The translations under genes were made by a program, and so were the position numbers. Positions 1 to 11,002 of a DNA stretch of 64,000 nucleotides are shown here, in pieces. The first letter of the stretch is position 1. The number at the start of each line of letters is the position of its first letter. The DNA comes from Rhododendron vialii (taxonomy: Eukaryota > Streptophyta > Magnoliopsida > Ericales > Ericaceae): the NCBI RefSeq assembly GCF_030253575.1, contig NC_080561.1:585501-649500 (forward strand). Direction: 5' to 3'. The notes under the pieces were generated by a model. It did not search any database, was not told the DNA's origin, and saw nothing but the letters and a program-made list of their open reading frames with translations.

Positions 1-1413
1 CTTTGGGGTCGGATATAAAATATCTACGGGCATAACCAAAGACCCTTCGCTTAGGCTCCTAATCATCGTTCTGCACTCGCGCTCTCAATTCTCACTTGTG
101 AATTTTAGTGGTTTATAATATTTTTAAAAGACACTTTTACGCTCGTGCATCACATTATGTGACTTTAGAGCATAACTTCTATTCGAGTGGTGTAAAGAGT
201 CAAGAGTGGCTTTAGTTATGTACTGTAAATGCTTAGCGTGCCTTTAATATGGTCCGATAACGTATCCGTAAACGAAGGACTCCTCTAGTGACACGCCTAG
301 AGAAGAACGTCGTCCCGAATTCCCATTTTGCCGAGGAATTCCCTTTTGTTCAGCGAAAAAGTAGGTGCCCAACATAAGTTGATACCCTTCCAATTAGTCG
401 AAGTACGCGCAAGCTGACTCGAACATCCGATTATAAAAGAAATACTCTTCCATCACTTAATCTTTCAAAATTTATAGAGTGGTACAGAGAATGGTGTAGA
501 CATGTGGGTAACTTTCAATTGCGAAAAGCCTAAGCACAATCGAAACAAAGTGATCTAATCCAAACGAATAATGACAGAATGTTGAAGAATATAGCCTGTC
601 ATAATTTGAAATTTTTAGTGGTCAACAAGAAGATGATTTTTGAGGAAAAAAGTAGGTAAGATTCAGAAAATCCCAGCAAACAGCCAAATTTCTTTCTCCT
701 ATGTCACTGAAAGTTGGTGAGTAATTGACAGCCAAAGTTCACCTGGAAAGAAAACATTTTGCAAGTCCAATAACGAATATTCAATGATCAATGTTTCTTT
801 CATTCATCGAGAAAGAGAGACTCTTCGGTTCCACAAGGATTAATACGATCACGTAATATATAAGAATAAGAAAAGGGAGCTATGGAAAGTAAACCTGACT
901 GGAGAGATTTTTATAGCCATCGCCACAAAATATTAATCAATATGTAACACCATACGGTACAGATATTGGAAAAGCAGAAACAACTCAACAAGTCAAGCCA
1001 GCAGGGCTTAATTTTCGGCTGCCTGAGATGTATCTTTAGCTACTAATCTGCACGAGCTATTTCTTCCTCGAAAATTCTCTGTATGTCAAATATTCCCCCC
1101 TCTTTTGCTGCCCTAAGCAGTAACATATGGTGCAGAATGAAGAATAGGTAAAAGAATACAGCTAACTTACATTCACCAGAGTACCTTAGGATGACGGTGT
1201 AAAGAACTAGGGTTGATACCTGATTACAGCAGCGTCAACGCAATCAAATTTGGTACACAAGCTCCAATAGCAACTCCGTCAGTTGACACCTACTCTTCTA
1301 TCCCCCTTGATCCTCCACATGGGTATCGCATTTGTCTGCTTTTTTATACCAAGCCATGAAAATTCTAGCCGTATGGTAAATAGAAATCTTCACTCAACAC
1401 CAGTTTTATTGGA
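1..1413. other. Intergenic stretch and 3' flank of the TBL gene
   Basis: No coding region is recognised on either strand and reading frames are short. The part next to 1413 should hold the 3' untranslated region of the minus-strand TBL gene. An AATAAA-like signal (TTTATT on the plus strand, about 1404-1409) lies just past its stop. Positions about 290-430 are richer in GC than their surroundings and could be old repeat sequence, but no terminal structure is visible. Confidence 0.5.
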
Positions 1414-4400
1414 CTAAACTTGCGCAAAAAGGATTTCATTCCATGTATCCGGAACTCCAGGTAAGCACCAATGCAAACAATCCTGCATGCCCGGAGTGGC
1501 CCTAATGCTGTACCTCGATATATGACCCTCGTCTCTCAGCTGAGATAAAGCTGTTATGTCCGTAAGGGTAACCTTTGTTCCCTTCACCGCCCCAGCAGCA
1601 ACAGGATCACTAGACTCATCTTGTAAAACTTCCTGAAGGGATGGGGTAGTATTGTCACAAGTACCCCCAGTATTCCAATCCCCATTGAAGAAATGCCTTG
1701 GGGAGATAGTCCGGTAAAATGCTTTCAACCCTGGATATTTTAAAAGCTCTGAGTCCACCCAGTGGACTATACTGTAAATTGTGAAATTTTTTGCACCTCC
1801 AATATCTGCAATTTTTCTGTCAATGTTAGGAACACCCCCCACATGCATGACCCATCGGTTTGCCGTAAACTTCCCTCTGTTCCAATGATGTCCTGTATTG
1901 AGAACCAAGACGTTAAATTTGGGAAGAAAACGCCGCAAAAATGCCGGCGGCCTATCAAGGTGCATGGCATAATCTGTTAAACGGTTGGTGATGTCAAGTG
2001 GCTCCAAGTCAGCAAGACTTGCCGACCAGTAGTAAAGGATGGTAGTATTGGTCCTTGGGAAACGATAAGCCCACCCATCAGGGCGTATAGAGCCCTTCGC
2101 CTTGACAAGACCATACTCCTTCCCCACATCAAGAACATCAGACATCTCTTTACCACCCGTGGCCATGCACATTAGAGACTGAAACTGCTGTCGGCCCAAT
2201 GAATCCCCAACAAAGGCAATGGTTTTGTGTTGCATCCTGAAATAAATTGTCAGACTCACAATCAAGTAATTTCATCATATCCAGAGTCAACACAATAAGA
2301 GACTAAATCCATGACGAAGAGGAAATTAGTTATTCTAGGCTTTTGTTGCTTATTGTATAGTTAGGTAGTGGAGGTGCTGGGCTGCTGTTGTTTTCCTCAG
2401 GGTTTTCCCCCTGGATTCCATTCTTTTGGTTTGAGCTTTCAATGAAATCGTACATATCAACACACACACAAAAAAAAAAAAAGAGGAATGGAATAATCTC
2501 CACATCAACCAGCTGCACAACAAGGATGGGAAAAAATCTCAAAAGGCATTCTAATCCCAAAGAAGGCCAGTAGAACTTGTGTAGACTCGAATGGAAAAAA
2601 TCTCACTTCTCAGAAGTTAAAACATAGGGCAACCCCAGGCCAAGATAACTAATTGCCCGTATTGCCAGCTTTTATGAATGTATGATGTATACCTCGCTTT
2701 TGGTCGAGCAACCTGAACAAAGCCTCACCCAAAAGCCAAGACAAGTTTAAGTCGTTCAATCTATAGATATATTATGTCATTTGTAAACAAAGGAAGGATT
2801 CAATCCTACTTACAAGACCAGAATGGATAAATAGGAAGAAGGCTGTCTGGTTCTTAAGCATATGTTTGGTTGTGTTTACTGCACTGGTCCAAAACTATGA
2901 AGTCTAATCAAACCACCTAACAAATATTGTCCAACTATATGTCAACTTATCAAGACAAAAAAAAGGTACCTTTCCAAAAAATTTGACGCTGTAAACTCTT
3001 CCATTGCACAATTGTTTGGCTGCCATCGCAATTTCTCATATGCAAAATCTGTACGCTGTGTCAAGCGGCAAGCCCACATCGCTGAAAGCCACTGCTTGCA
3101 ACCAAACCCAGAATACAAAGGCCGACTATCATCTACAACCCATTTCCCTTTGGCATAGTTACATGCTGAAATTGGAAGCAAACAACATTCTGATTACTAA
3201 CCAGTACCACTCAACAAAATATTCAGAGAACCATAAGAAACAAAGTCATATTAATAGTGCAATTTGGAATTGATCAATCACCCCAGTCAGACAGGAGTAC
3301 CACTATGTACGTGGCACACCAAACTGATGGGCCACCCCATGCCTGCCATAAAGCACACAAATACCACACCAATCCGATCATCCAAAAGCCAATATCCCAT
3401 TCGCCTTTCAAGGCTTAGCTTTGATGACCAACCAAAGGTACATCACCAGTGCAGTTGGAGACTCTAAAATCTGAATAACATAATGTTTTTCCATCGATGA
3501 CAATTTTCTTGAAGTGATGTGCAATATACTGCCAACTACACCATGCTTAGAAGAAAATAGTCTGGCTAGATTGTCCTGATTGCCAAAAATGTAACAAAAC
3601 TTCTGACCAAGAGGAGCATTCTACTTTCCTTTGACACGTGTGTAGTCAAATTCTCATTTTCTTACCTCGCTGTAGAGTTTCTTTTTTGCCGAGTCCCTTG
3701 ATGCAACTAAACCCTGTTCTTCTAGTTTTAAACTATTTTTTCTTTCTTTGATAACTTGTTTATAATCAGCTTATTTTATGGTACTTGTGGGACTTTCTGC
3801 ACCACCACATGAAATAAGATTCTAGATCCTAAATGATAGTGTTCGGACAGACTACTTGAAGATCTTACTACAATTGACCATCAAAAGAATACAATGGCCT
3901 GTAAAATCAGTTCACAAGCAACACTAATAAACTAACGACTACGACCAAAGATACTGAGATACAAAACCTAAACTTATGACCGGTCATAAATTTGACAAAT
4001 AAGAAGCATAAGAGCAAGAGATGTCTAATTTGCACAACAAGACTACAATGAACCAGAGAAGTACATCAAATACAGGATAAAGAAGCCAAATAATTCAAAA
4101 AAATGATCAAAGGTAATGCCTTGTGCTTATATCCATCATTGCTCGTGAGATTCTGGTCTTTGGTAGATTTCTCCTTAGTTCTTGAAGTGTTTAAGAGCAT
4201 AGGAAAGACCAAACATATAACATAATAGTACAGCTCATGGGCCAAAGATACCTTGCTTTTCCACACGAGTTACTTTGTCCCCAATAAAAGAGCTGGCATT
4301 TGCGGAAGCCACAGGTGCTTCTACATTGGCACTTCCTTTTGCTTGGCGTTCACCTTCTAAAGCAAAATTGTCATTAACTTCTTCCTCTGTCACAGCCATG

Positions 4401-5262
4401 AGTTCATGGTTAGGGCCATTCTAGTCACTCAGAATTAGACACAAACAAAAGGTACACTGACTATTACAATTTGTTCAATATGGTTAACTGACTGGATTTA
4501 ATTTTTGCTTCAATGCAATGTACGGATGCTGATCTTGTCACTTGTATAGTTGGTAATTAAAGATCCAGTCAACAATGAAAAGCTAGCTCTATCTCACCAG
4601 CTGCTTAAATGAGATCCTGCAGCTTAAATGAGATCCTGCAGGTGACTACTCGTGTAACGAGACATGCACAATAGGAACATCTACTCCAGAAGTTTTTCAT
4701 TGCATTGAATAAAAGCAGAAGCTGTAGAACGAAAACACTACCTCTCTCCTCAACATGAACGTTGTTCTCGGAAACCACTTCGGGTGAATGTTTTCTCTCT
4801 TCTTGCTTCTTGGCCATTTCTCTCTCAGACACATCTCCTTTCTCCTCAAAAGGCGTTGCTATTACATCTGTTTTGCTCTTCTCAATTCCAGGAGAGATTT
4901 CTTCATGATGCTCATTTACCACCTCTTTTTCCGTAACTGAAGATATGTGTGGTTTCAAAGCTGTTGGAACACGCAACAGAGTCTCTGTCGACACAATTAA
5001 AAAGCAATACATTGAAATAAACTAGCAGAGACTAAAAGTTCATTACTTGGCTATACTTGGGAACAATGTCAGTAAAATAGAAAAGAAAAAAAATCACTAC
5101 ACGCAAACCTGGAGACAGCTGCAACAAGCGATCCTCAGGTGGAAGTAAGGGGGAGAGGAGAGGAGTTTTCTCCCATGCCCAAATAAGAATGGTTGAACAG
5201 ACAAGAGCTATGAGGATGAGAGAGATCTGTTTACCCATCAGTCCATAGAAACCTCCTTTCAT
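1414..5262 (-). CDS. TBL: TBL/PMR5-family polysaccharide O-acetyltransferase, 5 exons
   Basis: Coding exons (minus strand) are 5262-5109, 4984-4742, 4386-4252, 3165-2970 and 2236-1414. Together they give 1,551 nt, 516 aa plus stop, with all phases consistent and GT-AG borders. The protein starts with a short cytosolic tail and one hydrophobic segment (about residues 12-30), as in a Golgi type II membrane protein. An acidic, lysine-rich low-complexity stalk follows (about 50-175), then the PMR5 N-terminal Cys-rich domain (about 178-240, with CNYAKGKWV and a second Cys pair). The esterase-like domain carries GDS (253-255, in [10 protein letters not shown]) and the C-terminal DxxH (D495-H498, DCLHW), the catalytic motifs of this family. 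Known members acetylate wall polymers such as xylan, mannan, xyloglucan or pectin; the substrate here cannot be told. The N-terminus and acidic stalk suggest the TBL14-16 group (inference). Exon 3 must use the inner acceptor at 4387, because the upstream AG at 4421 gives an early stop. Confidence 0.95.
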
Positions 5263-6700
5263 CCTTTAAGCACATAAAGCACACACCCGATCTCATCCAG
5301 GTGTCATTAATAATAGAAATCGGACTTCCTCTCAAAATATATCTGTAAAACATGTTAGGGGAAAGCATTTTCAGGATCACTATAATGGAAGATGTAACAG
5401 CACAAAAAACCTCGTCTGGCCCTGACAGCCTGACTTGCATATACTGAACTAGTGCCAGATATAGCCCCTGTATAAAAGTAGGTTATGAATGTTTGCGCCT
5501 GAACATATGTATGTTCACGACAATTATGATGCTTCCAATATTAGAGATCCATGATAAAGAGAGCATCCATCAGTATAAGTCAATGTTTTAGACTAGCACA
5601 TAGCAGTAGTTGGAAGGAGATCAGCTCCAACTCACATGCCATGCACTTAAAAAGCATGAAATTTTCGTACGACTAATATCAATAGACATCTAAGAGGGTT
5701 TAATTATAGTTGGCTTGTGAAACTAATGGGTACAATGGATTAGAAGTAAAAAAAATGTATTCTATTGAGGCACATTGTACAACTGATCGCTCCAAGTAAA
5801 TAGTTGTTTCAAAGCAATCATGATAGCTTCCAAACTCGATATCCAATCCCTTCCTAGACTATTATGTTGAAATTCGAGCTAATCTCGTTAAAAAATAAGG
5901 TCAGATGCTGCCATTAAAATTTCCTACTATCCAAACAGAACCTACATATCCATTTCATTACTATCTTGTCGAGATGGTGTCAGGTGGTTCAATCTAATTG
6001 TGAGTTTTTACATTATTTTTTTCCCCAAAAAATTGCCAAATAAATTTTGGAGGCGCCTGAAGCCACTGCCGCATCCTGAACTCAAATTAGCAATGTTAAT
6101 ACAATTTCACGATGGAAAAAAAATTAAAAAAAACAAAAAAACAAAACTACATTTTGGAATATGAAAGAGTAATATATCTGAACATGTATATCTACATATA
6201 CATATTTGCTTAAATATATTTGCAGAGTGAAGAATTGAACTTGGGATCAAGCAAATTACGGATCAGGTGAGCCAAATCTACGGGCTACATTTTATTGATC
6301 ATCTCAACGCCTAATTGAACATCGCAACACCGACAAGCGACCAACGAAATGCATCTACGAAGCAAACCAGTCAAATAAAAAATATAATCACATGCACATA
6401 CGTACAGATATGCCTCAAATGGGAAGATACGCATCTAATACCGTCGGTAAAATTAAACTCCGCCGACGTACCTGAAATTGAGCCTCCAAAACGCTTCAGA
6501 TCTCGGAGCAGTTAATTATCAGCAAACAATCAATGGTTGTGTTATCAATTTCGCATTATTCAGCAGTGGAACTGAGAGAGAGAGAGAGAGAGGGAGAGAG
6601 AGCAGGCGGAGTCGGAGGGAAGCCAGGTATTATTATTATTATATTATTATAGTAATGGAAGGGTATATATATGCGGACGTATCTATGTCTTGGAGACGGT
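5263..6700 (-). promoter_or_regulatory. Probable 5' leader, leader intron and core promoter of the TBL gene
   Basis: There is no coding region here. Reading the minus strand, a TATATATA run lies at about 6672-6663. It is followed by a pyrimidine-rich (CT)n leader at about 6600-6571 and then by a good splice donor (CAG then GTACGT) at 6473/6472. This suggests a non-coding first exon of about 160 nt and a leader intron of more than 1 kb ending shortly before the ATG at 5262. The leader intron acceptor was not fixed. This is inferred from signals only, without transcript support. Confidence 0.4.
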
Positions 6701-7025
6701 ACGGAAGAGATGAGGGAGACAGTAGAGAAAAACACGGAATGGAATATTTGGGGAAACAGTTACTAATAAAAAAACCGGAAAATTTTAAAATCAGCCTAAT
6801 AGGCTGACAATAATAAGTGTGTGAATGTGTATAAAAGAGTGTAAAAAATATACAAAAATACGTGTTTTCTTTGTCTTTTAGTGTGCTTATCGTCAGCCCA
6901 GTGAGCTGACAATAACAAGACCAATAAAAAAAAGAAGAAGGAATATCTGGGGGGAAAATGAAGTCAATGTTGACTGACTTTTATTGAAGTAATCCAGCTT
7001 TAAATGAGAAATTGTTATAGGCTTA
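6701..7025. other. Upstream flank of the TBL gene, no gene
   Basis: AT-rich DNA without a supported gene. A short inverted motif around TCAGCCTAATAGGCTGACAA (6791-6810) recurs in variant form near 6892-6914 as a CAGCCCAGTGAGCTGACAA stretch. This may be a small decayed inverted-repeat element. Confidence 0.3.
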
Positions 7026-7262
7026 GGCTCCGTTCCAGAATACCTTCTTAAAAAATAAGTATTTATTTTACATTTTCAAACTCAAAAATAATTTATATGA
7101 AAAATAATTTTTCAATTTTTTTTGCACTGTATTAAAGATTTCAATGAGATCTATCAAACAATATCCATATTGATAGGAAAATAATTTGCGTAAGCATATG
7201 ACTTTTGAGCTTGAAATTGCCTTCTTAAAAATAAGTACTTATTTTCCTTTCCGGAACGGAGC
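7026..7262. mobile_element. MITE, family with GGCTCCGTTCC ends, copy 1
   Basis: About 237 bp bounded by inverted ends: GGCTCCGTTCC on the left and GGAACGGAGC on the right. Next to each end is an inner inverted motif of the type CTTCTTAAAAAATAAGTA. The interior is AT-rich and non-coding, with a conserved GAGATC segment. It belongs to the same family as the elements at 7272-7508 and 8650-8890. The superfamily is not assigned. Confidence 0.75.
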
Positions 7263-7271
7263 ATAACATAA

Positions 7272-7508
7272 GGTTCCGTTCCATAAATCTTCTTAAACAA
7301 TAAGTAGCTTATTTCACATTTTTAAACTTAAAAAAATGTAAATGAAAATAAATTTTCAATTTTTTTTGCATCGTATAAAAAATCTCGATGAGATCTTTCA
7401 AATAAAATCCATATTGCATATTTTTATATTTCAATAAGTCCATAATTTTTAAGCTTGAAATTGTCCTCTTAAAAAATAAGAACTTTTTTCCTGTTGCGGA
7501 ACGGGCCT
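7272..7508. mobile_element. MITE, same family, copy 2
   Basis: About 237 bp with ends GGTTCCGTTCC and GGAACGGGCC. It has the same internal landmarks as copy 1: CTTCTTAAA near the left end, GATGAGATC in the middle, and AAGCTTGAAATTG near the right end. It lies only 9 bp from copy 1 in the same orientation, so the two form a tandem pair. Confidence 0.75.
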
Positions 7509-8649
7509 AATGCCCGGTTCCACTAAAGCAATTATTTTTCCTTTTATGAGATAGATTATTCTCTCGTAATATATTACGTACATTTTAATTCAAATAAGTA
7601 CTTATTTCCCGTTTTGCTAGCGATGACCAAAAATAACAACGTAGAATGTTGTATTCACACACAACTCTGGAAAACAAAATAGTGAAAATACCGTCTCGAG
7701 ATAACTTTCACATTCCTCAAAAAAAGGAGATAATAATAACTTCTACATTCACGGACTCAACTATCTCTTATACACATTAAAGCAAATGGTCTTTTAGTGA
7801 CATATTGGATCAGTATTGATCTATCCTCCAAAAAGAAAAAGAAAAAAACAGTCATTGGCTGAGACTAACAACTAAAATTCAAAATTTTAAATTTTAGTCA
7901 ACACATAACTAAACTAAAATTCAAAATTTTAAATTTTAGTCGACACATAACTAAATCTTTATGAGGAATTGCCGATTAGGGGATTGGGGCTTCCATTCTA
8001 AAAAATAGATTTTAAAAAGAAAACACGATCAGTGTCTATGGGATCTCAATTTGTTTAAAAGGAATTTCATAAATCCTCTTTGTGCGGGTACAATTTTCAC
8101 ATAATTGCAAAAGGAATTTATAAAGAGTTACAAGTTTATGGTGATTCAAATTTTACCTAATATATCAACCTCAATCGTTGTCCTAATTAGCTAAACAAAT
8201 ATCTCTCTCATACACCCATATGGACCCCAAATAATAGATTGTACAGTTGATGAAGTAGCTGAAAGGTTTGATAGAGAGTGAGCAATTAATTTTTGTGGGG
8301 ATGACTAATAATTGGAATTTTAGTCCCATACAAGTTGACTGATTTTTCTCCCAACAATTGCATGTAGGTCCAAATCCAAATACTCCAGTTTATTGCTGCC
8401 CCTGCTAAATTATATTATCCATTGTCGTCCTGATTCTATTTAAATAAGCATCAGACATATATTCTTAATTGCAGGTTCATATTCTCGTAATTTTAAAATG
8501 CATTTATTTAATCCAACCCGGGAATAACACGCGCATTATATTATACATTATTCCTAAATATGGAGAATGCCATTAGTTCTTAAAGATGATGTTGATGAGC
8601 AGAATAATTACCGCACATGGCCAACTGCGCTCCACTTACTACTCACTTA
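7509..8649. other. AT-rich intergenic DNA, no gene
   Basis: No coding region is supported. A partial relative of the neighbouring MITE may begin at about 7513 (CCCGGTTCC) and end near 7615. A 42-bp direct tandem repeat lies at 7871-7954. Confidence 0.4.
7871..7954. repeat. Tandem duplication, 2 x 42 bp
   Basis: A 42-bp unit beginning ACTAAAATTCAAAATTTTAA occurs twice head to tail (7871 and 7913). The copies differ at one position (GTCAACAC versus GTCGACAC), consistent with replication slippage. Confidence 0.9.
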
Positions 8650-8890
8650 GGCCCCGTTCCGCAACGCGAAATAAGAACTTATTTTTTAAGAAGGCAATTT
8701 CAAGCTCAAAAATGATAAGTTTATTGAAATCTAAAAATATGCAATATGGATCTTGTTTAAAAGATCTCATTGAGATCTTTAATACGGTGCAAAAAAAATT
8801 AAAAAATTAATTTTCATTTGCATTATTTTTTAATTTTGAAAATGTGGAATAAGTACTTATTTTTTAAGAAGATGTTCTGAAACGGGTTCT
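8650..8890. mobile_element. MITE, same family as 7026-7508, inverted copy 3
   Basis: About 240 bp with ends GGCCCCGTTCC and GAAACGGGTTC. It contains the family's inner motifs in opposite order (TTAAGAAGGCAATTTCAAGC on the left, AATAAGTACTTATTTTTTAA on the right), so it is inverted relative to copies 1 and 2. Confidence 0.75.
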
Positions 8891-10600
8891 TACACCGATT
8901 AGTAATTTCTAATATTATAATAATACTCCTCCACTCACTACTCACTTTTGTCACTACTCACTTTTGTCATCATGCCACGCCTAAGTATTTTAGTCAAATT
9001 AAGTAGTAGTTTCAGCCTTATTAAAACCTTTTCAATTGTTTAGTGTTCCTTTTACCTCAATAAAATAGTATTTTATTTAGGTGCAAGAGAAAGGAATGTT
9101 TTTGGGTAAATTTCACTCACACCCCTTCTGTTTTGTTGAAATCACAATAAATATCCCTTGTGGTGAAATTGCAGTGCTCTTCCTTATTATTATTGTAATA
9201 GGAGCAACGCTTCAATCCATATTTTAAGAAGCTGTTAGTTCACCAAACAATAATGGTGAATCAACACATTTCAAGTTTGAAATTCCCAAATTAGCCTGTT
9301 TGGTGCATTACAAGAGTGTAATGCACATCCCGGCTCTTCATCTTTACAATCAATGGCCGAGGTAAAATCCTACGTGTAAGACAAGTATTTTACATGTAAG
9401 ATACTATTTTTCATCTGACCCTTAGAAACCCTTTTGGATGGTTAGGGTTGCACTACAATCCTATAGCACCCCCAATGCACTACAGTGTCATCGAGTCCGG
9501 CAAACACCCCAGCTTTTCTAATTAGAATATGAAGTACATTATTGATAATGTGAAAATAATGTGGAAATCAATAACCCATCAACTTTTTGTTCATATGTCT
9601 CCAACCCATCAATGGGATGAGAGAATAGCAAATGGGAATAACATTGAGGGTATTTATTAGTAACTTCAATAGGATATTTAACGGAGTTAAATTGAGTTAT
9701 TTGACAAATGTTGTAACTGTGATTTCAAAGAGTACGAGGGTATGCATTGTGATTTTCAATAAAGTTAAGAGGTGTTATTCTCATGGCAGGGGGAATATAC
9801 CTCTACTTCTTTACCAACTGTTCAAAGTTCCAACTAAATTTATTTATGAATTCGTACCGGCCCTGATTTTTTTTTTTTTGGGTACGTCGGAATTTTGGCC
9901 CTGATTTTTCTACTGACCTACAAAATGTTATGAGTAATTTTTTTCCTACAGTATGATTATGAGTAAATTATTAAACTGTCTGAAACAATTACTCGAAAGA
10001 AATCGGAACAATATAATAAGGGTGATTGGGCTTAACAATCTTTTATTATTATTCTTGTCTTCATTTATTTTATTTTTTTGAATTATAGATACCGACAAGA
10101 GAAATTTTAAAATTAAAAAGTTTCAATTCAAATATTATAAAAATCACTAAAGACATAAATAATCTAAAACAGACAAATATTTTTGATTATTTTGTCTTTA
10201 TTCAAAATTTTAAAGTTTACTGTTTATATTTATAGATTCTTTGTAGAGAGACGTCTATGATCCTGAAAGAGATTAACGCAAAATTAATAAATATTTATTT
10301 TTTGGAAAAAGTAAAAAATTATTGAGCCAGGACACTGTTAACTCTACAATTATGCGATAAAAGGGAAATGAGAAAGAGGTGAGGAAAAAAAAAAGCATCA
10401 ACTCAAGCATAATAATGACATCATCATCAAGCAATAACTTTCCCAGGAAGACGGGATGTATGTAGTCATGATATGCTCGAAATGTCATTCCATTCGAGAA
10501 TCTGAATGCACACGTGAGACCGACCGTCTTCAAATTGATCGGGAAGGCCCGTCGACCAACCAACGACGACGACCCAAGATTCGCTGTAGCTTTCGGTCAT
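8891..10600. other. Intergenic DNA upstream of the MTNA gene
   Basis: No coding region is supported. The segment about 9104-9790 may be a decayed inverted-repeat element: CACACCCCTTCTG with TGAAATCACAAT on the left recurs inverted on the right (ATTGTGATTTTCAATAAAG then AAGAGGTGTTA). The ends are imprecise. Confidence 0.35.
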
Positions 10601-10605
10601 TCCTA

Positions 10606-10653
<48 letters not shown>

Positions 10654-10768
10654 GTATTGCTAGTATATAATACTCTGTTAGTCTGTTATACTTTGATGTT
10701 TAAGTTGATTAATTGCGTGCATGTATGCGAGATCCATGAGTTGATTATTCTTGTAGGGTTGCAATCAA
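10600..10768 (+). promoter_or_regulatory. Probable 5' leader of the MTNA gene with (CT)n(CA)n tract and leader intron
   Basis: A (CT)n run followed by (CA)n (about 10607-10650) is of the kind common in plant leaders. A possible leader intron starts at GAG/GTATTG (about 10653) and ends at TTCTTGTAG (10756), twelve bases before the ATG at 10769. Inferred from splice signals only. Confidence 0.35.
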
Positions 10769-10955
10769 ATGGCACCTAATACGAATTCTGCAGAAGGACT
10801 CGAAAATGGTTCATCTCTTCAGTCTATCCGTTACAAACGCGGTTCACTTCAGTTACTCGATCAGGTCTTTTCTCGCTCGGTGTATTTGTCTACAAGTGTA
10901 TGTATAAAATCATCTAATAAGTACTATGAAACACGAGCCAATTAAGTCTGCCTCA

Positions 10956-11002
<47 letters not shown>

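Noticed and set aside
1762-1980. Plus-strand frame opposite TBL exon 5
   Set aside because: Shadow of the well-supported TBL coding sequence.
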